Positions 27,162 to 36,575 of a stretch of 64,000 nucleotides of DNA are shown in pieces (the stretch's first letter is position 1; each line of letters begins with the position of its first letter). The position numbers and the translations under genes were made by a program. The notes below the pieces were generated by a model. That model was not told the DNA's origin, did not search any database, and worked only from the letters and a program-made list of their open reading frames with translations. This DNA is from Alcaligenes faecalis (GTDB taxonomy: Bacteria > Pseudomonadota > Gammaproteobacteria > Burkholderiales > Burkholderiaceae_B): contig NZ_CP168006.1 of NCBI RefSeq assembly GCF_041521385.1, forward strand, positions 3,535,590 to 3,599,589. Direction: 5' to 3'.

Positions 27162-29079
27162 GGCGTGGCGTATCTTCGGCCAAGCTGGCATCCAGGTCTT
27201 TGATTAGCGCAGACAGGATGAGGCTGGCCTGAACGAAGTCAAATACGTCAATAGTGTTATTGAGATTATTGAGGATATCGGTTTGCCCTGTGCTTTCCAG
27301 ATACTGGCAAATCACCTGTAAGGAAGGCTCATCGAGCTCATTGAGCAAGACGTTTTGATGCAGGGTATGAAGATGGCTCAAGACAAGATCGGAGGGAGGA
27401 ACCACGACGTGTTGTGAGTCTGAGGAGGGCGCCGGGGCACCATCCTGGCTTAATTCGTGGGCGATGCGACTGAACATTTCCTGCAACTGCTCGATACGGC
27501 CACGCATCTGGCGAGTCTGGCCATGACGGATTTTTTCTTCCAGTTCGGCGCTGAGCGCACAGACCTGTGGCAAGCCCAGATTGCCGGAGGTGCCACGAAT
27601 GCCGTGCAAGCTGCCCAGCACTATTTCCCAGTTCGGCAAGGCTTGCTGGATTTCATCGAGCGGGTAGCGGGTCTGCAAGTCTGACAGGAAGCTGAGCAGG
27701 GCGCGGCGCAGACGTACGGGCGAGCCCCACAGGCTTATGCCCGTTTCCCAATCGATCAGACTGCTTTTTTGTGGTTCGGCGCGATGCTCTTTGGGGACGG
27801 CGGGGGTTAAGCCCATGACCAGGGCAATTTCCTGCAGCAAGGCCGGCAGGTTCAGCGGTTTGGTGGCAAAGCCGCTCATGCCGGCCTCCTGGGTGGCGCG
27901 GCGATCGCACTCCATGACGCTGGCAGTCAGCGCAATCAACGGCAAGGGCAGGCGTGCTTCACGGCGTTCCTGCTCACGCCAGCGGCGGGCAGTTTCCAGG
28001 CCGTCCAGCTCGGGCATATGCACATCGAGCAAAGCCACATCAAAGTCCTCTTGGGAGAGTAGTTCCAGAACCTTGTAGCCATTGTCGGCCGTCACAACGG
28101 AGTGTCCGTGTTGCTCCAGGGCCAGGGTCAACAGCTCCTGATTCAGGCTGACGTCATCGGCCACGAGGATACGCAGGGCAGGTAGCGTTGGCAGGTGATC
28201 ATCGTCCTGGCTCTTGTTGGGCTCTTGACCGGGCTCCAGTGGAATGCGGACCTCGAATACACTGCCCACGCCCAAGGTACTTTGAACTTCCAGTGTGCCG
28301 CCCATCAGGTCGACCAACTGGCGGGCAATGGACACGCCCAGGCCTGTACCACCAAAGCGGCGGCTGATGGACACATCGGCCTGAGTAAAGGGCGTAAAGA
28401 CATCACGCAGTTGATCGGGAGTCATGCCGATACCCGTATCGGTGACGCGGATGCGAACAGCATTGCGCCCAGGTTCAGGGCTCACATCGACGTGTACTGC
28501 GCCGCTTTGCGTGAATTTGATGGCATTGCCAATCAGGTTGTTCAGTACTTGCTGAAGACGTAAGGGGTCTCCTTTGTAAAAGAGGTGCAGTTCGGGGGCA
28601 TAACGCAGACGGAACTCCAGGTTCTTGGCATCTGCGGCCAAACGCAGCGAGGCCTCAATTTGCTTGCATAGCTCAAGCAGGGAAAAGTCGACCTGCTCCA
28701 GTTCGACCGAGCCACGCTCCAGCTTGGTCGTGTCCAAGATATCGTTGAGCAAGGCCAGCAACGAGTGAGCGGACTGATTGATGATGCCCAGGTGCTTGTT
28801 CTGTTGCGCATTGAGCTGATCGTTCAGCATCAAGTCACTAAAACCAATAATCGCGTTCAATGGGGTGCGGATTTCGTGGCTCATATTGGCCAGAAAGGCA
28901 CTCTTGGCCTGGGCGGCCTGCTCGGCTTTTTCGGCGCTTTGACGCAAGGATTCGGTCAGCGCATTGTAGTGGCTCATATCCGTGATAAAGCCGACAAACA
29001 GCGGCTCGCCGGGTTGACGCACTTTACCGACGGCCAGGCGCATCGGCATCAAGCTGCCATCTTTACGCAGTCCGGTCAC
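27154..29079 (-). CDS. Hybrid histidine kinase, C-terminal part (PAS end, HisKA, HATPase, REC, Hpt)
   Basis: Reading frame of 641 codons starting at a GTG. It begins in the middle of a PAS domain (TGLRKDGSLMPMRLAVGKV), then a coiled coil, HisKA with the phospho-histidine in ANMSHEIRTPLNAI (about 70), HATPase with NLIGNAIKFT and FGGTGLGVSIA, a receiver with VADDVSLNQ and LLDVHMPELDG (about 305-430), and a C-terminal Hpt-like domain with LHGIRGTSGNLG (about 500). It overlaps the preceding frame by 4 bases (GTGA). The PAS domain continues seamlessly from the upstream frame if one base is restored, so this and the next entry are most likely one gene. Confidence 0.85.
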   Translation of the reverse strand: MTGLRKDGSLMPMRLAVGKVRQPGEPLFVGFITDMSHYNALTESLRQSAEKAEQAAQAKSAFLANMSHEIRTPLNAIIGFSDLMLNDQLNAQQNKHLGIINQSAHSLLALLNDILDTTKLERGSVELEQVDFSLLELCKQIEASLRLAADAKNLEFRLRYAPELHLFYKGDPLRLQQVLNNLIGNAIKFTQSGAVHVDVSPEPGRNAVRIRVTDTGIGMTPDQLRDVFTPFTQADVSISRRFGGTGLGVSIARQLVDLMGGTLEVQSTLGVGSVFEVRIPLEPGQEPNKSQDDDHLPTLPALRILVADDVSLNQELLTLALEQHGHSVVTADNGYKVLELLSQEDFDVALLDVHMPELDGLETARRWREQERREARLPLPLIALTASVMECDRRATQEAGMSGFATKPLNLPALLQEIALVMGLTPAVPKEHRAEPQKSSLIDWETGISLWGSPVRLRRALLSFLSDLQTRYPLDEIQQALPNWEIVLGSLHGIRGTSGNLGLPQVCALSAELEEKIRHGQTRQMRGRIEQLQEMFSRIAHELSQDGAPAPSSDSQHVVVPPSDLVLSHLHTLHQNVLLNELDEPSLQVICQYLESTGQTDILNNLNNTIDVFDFVQASLILSALIKDLDASLAEDTPRHD

Positions 29080-30119
29080 ACGCGACCGACACCAATGATT
29101 TTTGGGTCATTGGTGCGCAAATAATTGGACAGATAGCTGTCATGGCGCGAGCGGTCCGGCTCGGGCATCAGCATGTTCACATTGCGACCGAGCACTTCTC
29201 CGGCTTTCCATCCAAACAGGCGTTCTGCCGAATGGTTGAAGTCCAGAATGGTTCCGTGGCTGTTGATTGTGATGATGCCGTCAATCGCCGTATCCACAAT
29301 GGCGCGGTTGTGTGATTCGCTTTCTTCCATCTTCAAAAATAGCTGGCGATAGCGCAGCAGACCATTGGCCGCGGTCACCAGTACGGTCACGGTAATGGTG
29401 AAGGTGGAGAGCACCATGGACGCAAAGGTGCTGTTGAAGATGATCATGTCATCGGGTGGCGTGGTCTGGCCAATGAAACGGGCAGCGGCCATGCCGGTAT
29501 AGTGCATGCCGGAGATGGCCAAGCCCAGCACAATGCCACTGATCACCACGCGTTGCAGTAAGGTCAGGCGGGTGCGATGCAGGCGAAAGCGTATCCATAA
29601 GGCCACGGTTGCCAGTACCACCGCCAGCACGATCGACAAGAAGAAGGTGACAGGTTCATAGCGCAGCATGGGCGCCATACGCATGGCAGCCATGCCGCTG
29701 TAGTGCATGGCGCCAATGCCCAGGCCCACCAACACGCCGCCCATAATCAGGTGAGAACGTTGAACACGGGCTTGTGAAAGGATTTGCAAGGCCACCCAGG
29801 AGGCTCCCACGCTGGGCAGAACCGAGAGCATGGTGATGGCCGGGTCGTAATGCACGCTGGTGCATAGCTCAAAGGCCAGCATGCCAATAAAGTGCATGGT
29901 CCAGATGCCGCCACCCAAGGCAATGGCACCGGTGCAAATAGCGATCTGGCGATGCCGCCTCAAATCAGCCATACGGGCGATATGGGCCGTTTGCAAGGCC
30001 ATGCCCGAGGAGAAGATGGCAACCAGTAGCGACAGGATGACCAGACCCGTGTTATAGCTGCCAACCAAAAAGGGGGCCATTTGGTCTGCACTGATGAAGA
30101 ACTGGTCGAGTATCCACAT
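29076..30119 (-). CDS. MHYT-PAS sensor, N-terminal part of the split hybrid kinase
   Basis: Frame of 347 codons. Seven transmembrane helices carry the MHYT repeats (WTMHFIGMLAFEL, AMHYSGMAAMR, GMHYTGMAAAR), a membrane sensor thought to bind copper and sense gases. A PAS domain follows at about 262-347 (AIVDTAIDGIITINSHGTIL) but stops after IIGVGRV, just where relatives read IIGxGREVxGxRKDG. A single missing base would explain it. Either a sequencing error, a real inactivating mutation, or frameshifting joins it to the frame starting at 29079. Confidence 0.85.
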   Translation of the reverse strand: MWILDQFFISADQMAPFLVGSYNTGLVILSLLVAIFSSGMALQTAHIARMADLRRHRQIAICTGAIALGGGIWTMHFIGMLAFELCTSVHYDPAITMLSVLPSVGASWVALQILSQARVQRSHLIMGGVLVGLGIGAMHYSGMAAMRMAPMLRYEPVTFFLSIVLAVVLATVALWIRFRLHRTRLTLLQRVVISGIVLGLAISGMHYTGMAAARFIGQTTPPDDMIIFNSTFASMVLSTFTITVTVLVTAANGLLRYRQLFLKMEESESHNRAIVDTAIDGIITINSHGTILDFNHSAERLFGWKAGEVLGRNVNMLMPEPDRSRHDSYLSNYLRTNDPKIIGVGRV

Positions 30120-30278
30120 AGGTGCTTATGTCCGAAGCGGCCCACGGGGCCAAGTTAGACGAAATGTGTCAGGCTTCCCCCCTTTCCAGAGGGAATGTAA
30201 CGTTGAAATCCAGATAGGTTACCGAGTTTGTCTCTTACTGTGCATTTTTTTGTATGGATTCAATAAAAAATTTCATGG

Positions 30279-31619
30279 CTAGAGCAATGTTCCTGTCAGC
30301 AGCAGTGCGGCCACAGAAAAATAAATGACCAAACCGAGCACATCCACCAAGGTGGCCACCAAGGGCGCCGAGGCACTGGCCGGGTCAAATCCGACGCGCT
30401 GCAAGATGAAGGGCAGCATGGAGCCGATGCAAGAACCGAACGTCACAATGCCAACCAGGGCCAGCCAGATGGTCAAGGCAATCAGCAAGGAGTGCTCGCC
30501 ATAATCGTATAGGCCCAGGTGCTGCCAGACTTCAATGCGGATAAAGCCGATCGCCCCGAGCATCGTGCCTAGCACCAAGCCTACGGGCAACTCGCGCAAC
30601 AGCACACGCCACCAGTCTCGCACCTGGACTTCACCCAGGGCCAGGCCGCGAATCAGCAGGGAGGTGGCTTGCGAGCCGGAGTTACCACCAGAGCTCATGA
30701 TCAAGGGAATAAACATGGCCAGCACCACGGCTTTTTCTAGCTGTATTTCGTAGTACTGCATGGCACTGGCGGTCAGCATTTCACCCAGGAATAGAATGGC
30801 CAGCCAGCCCCCCCGTTTACGGATCATGGTGCTAAAGCCCGCTTGCAAGTAAGGTTTGCCAATATGTTCGGCACCCCCAAAGCGGTTCATGTCTTCGGCG
30901 GCCTCGTCCATCAGGGCGTCAATCACGTCATCCACCGTCACGATACCGATGATGGCATTGGCGTCGTCCACCACCGGGATGGCCAGAAAGTCATGGCGAC
31001 GTATCAGTTGGGCAACGGCTTCCTTATCGGTCAGTGCCTGAACGGCGATAGGGCTGTCGCCACTCCACAGTTCGGTCAAGGCGGCTTGCGGGTCGGCGCA
31101 CACCAGTTTGCGCAAGGGCACCACAAACTGCAACTGCTGCTTATCGTTAACGACATAGATGGCGTAGACCGTCTCGCGGGTGCTTTCCACCTCGCGGATA
31201 TGTTGCAAGGTCTGGGCGACGTTCCAGCTCATGGGCACTTGCAGAAACTCGGTGGTCATGATGCCGCCGGCGGTATCGGCCGGGTAGTGCATCAGCCGCA
31301 TGATGGAGGTGCGGGTAGCTTGGGTCAGGCGGCCCAGAATCTGCTCTTGGTCCTCGTGGTCCAGATCTTGCAGCAGGTCGGCCATGCGGTCTTCGGCCAG
31401 CGTTTCCAGCACCGGCAGGCGCTCGGGGCTGCTCAGTTCCATCACAATGGCGCTGGCCCAACGCAGTTCCGGTATCTCCAGCAAAGCTTGTAGCCGTTCG
31501 TTATCCAGTTCTTGGGCGGCCAATAGGGCCGGGCGCTGCTCCAGTTGGTTCAGCGCCAGAGCAATGTCGGCAACAGGGGTTTGAGGGCCGAGTAAATCAA
31601 TAGGTGGATGCTGGGACAT
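30279..31619 (-). CDS. mgtE: MgtE-family magnesium transporter
   Basis: Magnesium channel/transporter of 446 residues. The order is a cytosolic MgtE N domain (about 1-130), two CBS domains (about 135-255) that sense Mg2+, then five transmembrane helices with the pore signature SSGGNSGSQATSLLIRGLALGE and a second helix bearing PLVATLVDVLGL. It imports Mg2+ across the inner membrane. ATG at 31619 fits the family N-terminus. Confidence 0.92.
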   Translation of the reverse strand: MSQHPPIDLLGPQTPVADIALALNQLEQRPALLAAQELDNERLQALLEIPELRWASAIVMELSSPERLPVLETLAEDRMADLLQDLDHEDQEQILGRLTQATRTSIMRLMHYPADTAGGIMTTEFLQVPMSWNVAQTLQHIREVESTRETVYAIYVVNDKQQLQFVVPLRKLVCADPQAALTELWSGDSPIAVQALTDKEAVAQLIRRHDFLAIPVVDDANAIIGIVTVDDVIDALMDEAAEDMNRFGGAEHIGKPYLQAGFSTMIRKRGGWLAILFLGEMLTASAMQYYEIQLEKAVVLAMFIPLIMSSGGNSGSQATSLLIRGLALGEVQVRDWWRVLLRELPVGLVLGTMLGAIGFIRIEVWQHLGLYDYGEHSLLIALTIWLALVGIVTFGSCIGSMLPFILQRVGFDPASASAPLVATLVDVLGLVIYFSVAALLLTGTLL

Positions 31620-31998
31620 GCAATACTCCAGTGGGCGCGCAAGTACAGGAAATGAACTGGCGTGAGCAAGGTCAGACTACGGTTTTTTTGAAGGGGAAGG
31701 CTGCTAGGGGAGCTTACGTATGTCTGTGAATCGATCCATGATTTACCCATAGAACTGCTCAGTGCAATACCAGGCTGAGCATCAGCGTGATGAAGAATAA
31801 CGCCATCGTAGGGAGGTCTGTGCGGGAAGTCAAAGCGATTGCCATGATGCACAAACCAATGATGTGTGTTGTTCAGGTGGGGCTTGCGCCCTGGTAGCGA
31901 ACTTGAGATGGTTCAGAGGGTGCTATAGTGCCCGCTTTGCCGCATAACGGCGACTCGACCCAGGCGGGTCCAGGTCCACTACACGATCAGGAACAACC
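31620..31998. promoter_or_regulatory. Intergenic region upstream of mgtE and the 31999 gene
   Basis: About 380 bases with no credible gene. A possible -10 box TATAGT lies at 31924-31929 for the plus-strand gene, with only a weak -35 (TTGAGA, 15-base spacing). No magnesium riboswitch fold was recognised in the mgtE leader by eye. Confidence 0.4.
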
Positions 31999-32760
31999 AT
32001 GAGCAATGCGATTAATTTTGACAAAGGCAACTACCGCTTCATTCCGAGCGGAGTGAACCGCTTTTCGGGCGGGGTGGCCGCTCAGCCCGGTTATGAGATC
32101 TGCCGGGTCGTGTTTTCTGCTCCCGTGCCATTGAAAGAAGGCTTTGACTTGGTTCAGGCTGTACTGGAGGCGGAAGAGCGTCCCTTGACCGCTTTGTGCG
32201 CTTGCGAGCTGCGCTCCCCCGAGCCGGTCAGCGATAGCGACTTCAATCAATTCAATGAGCTGTATCTGGAGACGCTGAAAGAATGGGGTCTGGTCAAAGG
32301 CAAACACAATCCGGTCGCGCGCAGCAATGTGTCGCCTTTGGTCGGCGCGCCTGCCGAGCCTAGCTTTTACGCTTTCAGCTACACGGTGGAAACCGATATT
32401 GAAGAAGCCACCTTTGTGATTGCAGGTAGTTGCGAGGTTCCCGAACTGCCTGATGATGATATAGAGAGCATTGTGGCTTATCGGGATGTATCGCCTGAGG
32501 GCCTACTCAAGAAAGCCCAATGGGTTTTGGATGAAATGGAGCGTCGTCTGGAGGTGCTGGGTCATGAGTGGGCCGATACCACGGCAACTCATGCTTATAC
32601 CGTGCACAATCTGCACCCCTTTATGGCCAGTGAGTTGGCCAGACGCGGGGCGATCAGCCATGGTCTGGGCTGGCATCTGGCTCGCCCTCCCGTTAAGGAG
32701 CTGGAGTATGAAATGGATTGCCGCCGTATCCTGAACGAACGTGTGCTGACGATTGATTAA
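31999..32760 (+). CDS. Conserved protein, possibly CnbZ-like (2-aminochloromuconate deaminase family)
   Basis: Protein of 253 residues without signal peptide or membrane segment. I recall the name '2-amino-5-chloromuconate deaminase CnbZ' being attached to proteins of this kind, but the match is from memory and weak. Visible features: an acidic middle (ELPDDDIESI), a C-terminal histidine-rich stretch THAYTVHNLHPF and GLGWHLARPP, which could form an active site. It stands alone between divergent mgtE and a bidirectional terminator shared with nhaA. Confidence 0.5.
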   Translation: MSNAINFDKGNYRFIPSGVNRFSGGVAAQPGYEICRVVFSAPVPLKEGFDLVQAVLEAEERPLTALCACELRSPEPVSDSDFNQFNELYLETLKEWGLVKGKHNPVARSNVSPLVGAPAEPSFYAFSYTVETDIEEATFVIAGSCEVPELPDDDIESIVAYRDVSPEGLLKKAQWVLDEMERRLEVLGHEWADTTATHAYTVHNLHPFMASELARRGAISHGLGWHLARPPVKELEYEMDCRRILNERVLTID

Positions 32761-32774
32761 TTGATGTACCCCTG

Positions 32775-32812
32775 AAAAAACAGGCCCACGCTAATGTGGG
32801 CCTGTTTTTTTT
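32775..32812. terminator. Bidirectional rho-independent terminator
   Basis: CAGGCCCAC at 32781-32789 and GTGGGCCTG at 32796-32804 form a perfect 9-base stem, flanked by six A on the left and eight T on the right. It serves both the plus-strand gene ending at 32760 and nhaA, whose TAA lies inside the T run. Confidence 0.92.
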
Positions 32813-34175
32813 ATGCTCGGCTATATGCCGCTTCAGATGCTGCATGTTGATAACGACGGCGCACGATCAGGCCCCATACCAATCCCAGCACGGCCGAGGC
32901 CAGGGAACCGCAGAGCACGCCCAGTTTGGCCGCATCGAGCAACACAGGTTCGGCAAAGGCCAGGTTGGCGACGAAGATGGACATGGTAAAGCCAATACCA
33001 GCCAGCAAACCGATCAAGGCGACACCGGACCAATTCATGCCTGCCGGCAGGGCGCACAGACCCAGGCGCACCGGTAGCCAGGTACCTAGCAAGACGCCCA
33101 AGGGTTTGCCCACAATCAGGGCAATGGCTACGCCAAGCAGCGCACTTTGTGCTCCGGCTGCATTCAGGTCCAGACCGTTCAGGCTGACCCCGGCATTGGC
33201 TAACGCAAACACAGGCATGATGATGAAGGCTACCCAAGGGTGCAGTAGTGCGGGAATGCGCTGGACCGGGGGCAGGATTTCACGCTGGGCTATCTGCATT
33301 CTCTGCAAGGTATACATGACTTCATGGGTATCGTGCTGGCTTTCCAGCTTGGTTGCCAGCTCCAGATTCAAGTGACGAGCCTTGCGTGGCAGAGGCAGGG
33401 CACGTACCGGGCTCATCATGCCCAGAACGACACCGGCCAAGGTTGGATGAGCGCCGGTTTTCAACAGGCCAAACCATAGAATCGCACCGGGAACGACATA
33501 GGCCCAGGCCGAACCGATACCCATCTTCTGCAGGCCCAGAACAGCCACAATGCCAACACCTGCAATCAGGAAGGCGCTGTAGTCCAGGCCACCCGAGTAG
33601 AAGAAGGCAATGATCAGGATGGCGACCAGGTCATCAATAATGGCCAGCGCCAGCAAAAACACCCGCAGGCTGGGAGGCAGGGAGCGGCCCAGCAATGCCA
33701 GTACGCCGACGGCAAAGGCAATGTCGGTGGCGGTGGGAATGGCCCAGCCCGTCAGGACGTTCGGGTCAGGGTTCATGGCCACATAGATCAGCGCGGGCAG
33801 GATAATGGCGGACAGGGCGGCACAGATAGGCAACAGGGCCGAGCGCCAGTCAGACAGGGCGCCATCATGGATCTCGCGGCGAATCTCCATCCCGACAACC
33901 AGGAAAAACAGGGTCATCAAAATATCGTTGACCCAAAAATGCAGATCTTGCGAGAAGCGCCAAGAGCCCAGCTCCAAGGTGACTTGGGTATGCCAGAGAG
34001 CCGAATAGCTCTCAGAAAATGAGGAGTTCGCCCAGATCAGGGCCACGGCGGCAGCCAGCAACAAAACGACCCCGCCAAGGGCCTCGATATGCAAAAGACG
34101 CTGCAATTGAGCTTGAAGCTGGCGGGTCAAAACATGGGCACGCGGTATGGGTGCACCGGGGGTGGGGTGGGACAT
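32811..34175 (-). CDS. nhaA: Na+/H+ antiporter NhaA
   Basis: Sodium/proton antiporter of 454 residues, about 60 longer than E. coli NhaA at its ends. The paired ion-binding aspartates are in LALAIIDDLVAI. Other family hallmarks are NSFFFLVVGMEIRRE-type residues (LFFLVVGMEIRRE) and TDIAFAVGVLALLG. It exports Na+ for protons and aids pH homeostasis. The ATG at 34175 is chosen because the extension back to 34262 has no homology. Confidence 0.92.
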   Translation of the reverse strand: MSHPTPGAPIPRAHVLTRQLQAQLQRLLHIEALGGVVLLLAAAVALIWANSSFSESYSALWHTQVTLELGSWRFSQDLHFWVNDILMTLFFLVVGMEIRREIHDGALSDWRSALLPICAALSAIILPALIYVAMNPDPNVLTGWAIPTATDIAFAVGVLALLGRSLPPSLRVFLLALAIIDDLVAILIIAFFYSGGLDYSAFLIAGVGIVAVLGLQKMGIGSAWAYVVPGAILWFGLLKTGAHPTLAGVVLGMMSPVRALPLPRKARHLNLELATKLESQHDTHEVMYTLQRMQIAQREILPPVQRIPALLHPWVAFIIMPVFALANAGVSLNGLDLNAAGAQSALLGVAIALIVGKPLGVLLGTWLPVRLGLCALPAGMNWSGVALIGLLAGIGFTMSIFVANLAFAEPVLLDAAKLGVLCGSLASAVLGLVWGLIVRRRYQHAASEAAYSRA

Positions 34176-34293
34176 GGTCGGCAAATCTCCACAAGGCGGC
34201 CCGACCTTGCGTATATATTTAACCTGCCCTGCTGCACCATGCCAGCAAAACACCCTGCGCAATTATAGGGAGGGAGGTTCTTTAAGGCAAACG

Positions 34294-34752
34294 TCAGCTT
34301 GGGGTGATATCTGGAGCGATATGCAGGGGAATAGTGACCGGGCCATCGTTGGTCAGACTGAGCTGCATATCGGCGCCAAATACGCCGCACTGTGTATCGG
34401 GAAGGCAGTTGCGGGCCATGGATACCAGTTCATCAAACAAGGGTTGGCTCAGAGCAGGGGGCGCTGCGCGGCTGAAACCGGGGCGATTCCCCTTACGGGT
34501 GTCTGCCGCCAAGGTAAATTGGCTGACCAGCAAAAGCTGACCACCCGCTTGCAGCAGGTTCAGATTCATCTTGCCTTGCTCGTCCGAGAAAATGCGCAGG
34601 GCTAACAGCTTATCCAGCAAACGCCTGGCTTGCTCAGTCGTATCACCGTGTTCGGCGCAGACCAGAACGGCCATGCCAGTTCCAATTTTTGCAACGGTTT
34701 GGTTTTCAATATCGACCTGGGCCTGACGTACCCGTTGAATCAAGGCAATCAT
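34294..34752 (-). CDS. dtd: D-aminoacyl-tRNA deacylase
   Basis: Editing enzyme of 152 residues that removes D-amino acids wrongly attached to tRNA. The two catalytic signatures are present: LLVSQFTLAAD and the cross-subunit Gly-cisPro motif in NDGPVT. Length matches the family. It is downstream of an SMR exporter gene (15-base gap) in a minus-strand group. Confidence 0.94.
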   Translation of the reverse strand: MIALIQRVRQAQVDIENQTVAKIGTGMAVLVCAEHGDTTEQARRLLDKLLALRIFSDEQGKMNLNLLQAGGQLLLVSQFTLAADTRKGNRPGFSRAAPPALSQPLFDELVSMARNCLPDTQCGVFGADMQLSLTNDGPVTIPLHIAPDITPS

Positions 34753-34767
34753 AGGTATTCACTAAAA

Positions 34768-35112
34768 TCAGTGGCCAACGGCGTTAGAGAACAGATTCAC
34801 AATCAGTACGCCCACCACAATAAAGGCGATACCAATCATAGCGGCCAAATCCAGTTTCTGCTTGAAAACCACCCAGCCGATGAGTGAGATCAGCACAATA
34901 CCCACGCCACTCCAGATTGCATAGGCGACCCCAACGGGCATGACGCGCAAGCTAAGCGACAGAAAATAAAACGCACCTGCGTAAAACAGCACAGTCAATA
35001 TGCTGGGCACCACAAGTGTGAACTGCGCAGAGCGTTGCAACAGGCTGGTGGCAATGATCTCGAAGAGAATCGCGATGAATAAATGTAGGTAGGCAAGGCT
35101 TACAGGAGTCAT
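34768..35112 (-). CDS. Small multidrug resistance (SMR) family exporter
   Basis: Four-helix membrane protein of 114 residues. The essential membrane glutamate is in AILFEIIATSLL (about residue 18), and the conserved GVAYAIWSGVGIVLISLIGW helix is intact. It would export cationic or small polar compounds with protons as a dimer. Lies 6 bases after the DedA-family gene. Confidence 0.9.
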   Translation of the reverse strand: MTPVSLAYLHLFIAILFEIIATSLLQRSAQFTLVVPSILTVLFYAGAFYFLSLSLRVMPVGVAYAIWSGVGIVLISLIGWVVFKQKLDLAAMIGIAFIVVGVLIVNLFSNAVGH

Positions 35113-35118
35113 GGGAAA

Positions 35119-35637
35119 TCAGGGTTGAAAACTGAACCAACCAGGCAGCAACAGGACGCTGGCCCATAAAGCGGCTGAGGCCCAGGAGGAGATATGAAAA
35201 CTGAGAGGTGACATGGCGCAGGTGCCCGCAATCAAGGGAACCGTCGAGCGCAAGGGGCCAATAAAGCGACAGGCCACGATACTAAACCATCCCCAGCGAG
35301 CAAAAAACGCCTGGGCTTTCGCATACAGGTGCAAACGCTTGCGTGCCCACTCGAAGTGGAACAGGTTGCCGCCATAGCGTTGGCCCAGATAAAAGGAGAT
35401 GGCATTGCCGATGCCCGCGCCCAGCGTGACGGCCAGCCAGACGGGCAACAAATCCATTTCGCCAGCGCCAACCAGCGCACCGACAGACAATAGAATAGCG
35501 GTACCCGGAATGATAAGTGCCAAAAAGGGCAGAGACTCAACCAGGCAAAGCGCAAATACGGCAGGGGTGACCCATTGAGGGTGCGCGCTGATCAGCGCCG
35601 TGGCTTGTTCGGCAAAATTGCTTAAAGTGCTTAGCAT
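35119..35637 (-). CDS. DedA/SNARE-associated-family membrane protein
   Basis: Protein of 172 residues, somewhat short for DedA (about 200). It shows ALCLVESLPFLALIIPGT near the N-terminus and the RFIGPLRSTVPLIAG motif characteristic of DedA proteins, which are lipid carriers (scramblases/undecaprenyl phosphate or phosphatidylethanolamine transport). Operon-like spacing with the SMR gene downstream. Confidence 0.87.
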   Translation of the reverse strand: MLSTLSNFAEQATALISAHPQWVTPAVFALCLVESLPFLALIIPGTAILLSVGALVGAGEMDLLPVWLAVTLGAGIGNAISFYLGQRYGGNLFHFEWARKRLHLYAKAQAFFARWGWFSIVACRFIGPLRSTVPLIAGTCAMSPLSFHISSWASAALWASVLLLPGWFSFQP

Positions 35638-35673
35638 ATCAACTAGAAGGATGGGACAGACAGGGGCTGTCCT

Positions 35674-36144
35674 TTAGTTCAGGGGGACACTCAGAATCAG
35701 GCGGTCTTTGTGCTGTAAACCGTCCTCAAACAGGGCCTTGTCGTAATGGTGCAGGAAGTAATCGGGTTCAAGCGCCACAACCCGAAAGCCGGCGCGTTGA
35801 TAGAAAAACAGTGGGTAGCCTATTGTGCCGGTGCCAACATACAAGGTCTGCCCATCTTGCTCGCGCACATATTCAATGACGGCTGACAGCAGCTTGTGGC
35901 CCAGTCCCTGACCTTGATGCGAAGGTAGAACAGCCATGTTCATCAGCTCCCAATCCTGAGCCTTTCTGCGCTGCAAAATAGCCGCCGCCACAATTTCACC
36001 TTGATCCTTGATGCACCAGGCGTGCGGCGTGTCCCTGTAGCGTTCAATCAGATAAGTGCTAGGGTCGGCTTCCAGGAGCAAAGCCATAGGCAAGCTGGAG
36101 CCATGAATCTGTTGCGCCGGTTCCGCTTGACGGGGCTGGCTCAT
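35674..36144 (-). CDS. GNAT-family N-acetyltransferase
   Basis: Protein of 156 residues with the acetyl-CoA loop in VLPSHQGQGLGHKLLS (Q/RxxGxG/A) and a C-terminal YQRAGFRVV. It transfers an acetyl group to an unknown amine. The ATG at 36144 overlaps the stop of the upstream SEC-C gene as ATGA, which is why this start is preferred over the longer frame to 36171. Confidence 0.87.
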   Translation of the reverse strand: MSQPRQAEPAQQIHGSSLPMALLLEADPSTYLIERYRDTPHAWCIKDQGEIVAAAILQRRKAQDWELMNMAVLPSHQGQGLGHKLLSAVIEYVREQDGQTLYVGTGTIGYPLFFYQRAGFRVVALEPDYFLHHYDKALFEDGLQHKDRLILSVPLN

Positions 36145-36575
36145 GAAAAATCTCCATCGACGTAAAACCACTGGCCTTGTTCAAGGACAAAACGGCTGAT
36201 TTCATGCAGACGATTGGCCCGGCCCTGCAAGCGGTTGCGTGCCACAAATTCCACAATCGCCTCTGTGTCGGACACACGCTCATGACGTCGCACATCCAGG
36301 CCCAGCCATTGCAAACCCTGGGGATTGGGTTCCAGCGAATGGGGACGGGTGGAGCCATGCCAGGTGGCCAGAAGGTAGTCCAGATCATCACGCACAAACG
36401 CGCAGTAACGAGAACGCATCAAGGTGACGGCATCGGGAGCTTGCAAGTATTGGGGACCTTGATGCCACGGGCCGCAACAGGCCTCGTAGGTGTTGGAGTT
36501 GCCGCAGGGGCAGAAAGGTTTTGAAGAGGGAGACTTTTTCAAGAGCGTCACTGCCAAGACCAAAGAATGGCACAA
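36141..36575 (-). CDS. YchJ-family SEC-C zinc-motif protein
   Basis: Protein of about 130-144 residues with the SEC-C zinc-binding cluster CPCGNSNTYEACCGPW near its N-terminus and the following LMRSRYCAFVRDDLDYLLATW segment of the YchJ family (UPF0225). The start is uncertain: only TTG or GTG codons are available (36575, 36542 among others) and none has a clear ribosome-binding site. Function unknown; SEC-C motifs bind zinc and often nucleic acid or SecB-like partners. Confidence 0.82.
   Translation of the reverse strand: MCHSLVLAVTLLKKSPSSKPFCPCGNSNTYEACCGPWHQGPQYLQAPDAVTLMRSRYCAFVRDDLDYLLATWHGSTRPHSLEPNPQGLQWLGLDVRRHERVSDTEAIVEFVARNRLQGRANRLHEISRFVLEQGQWFYVDGDFS

Noticed and set aside
30120..31998. 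Magnesium riboswitch ahead of mgtE
   Set aside because: No recognisable M-box or other conserved core in the leader; would need a covariance search to exclude.
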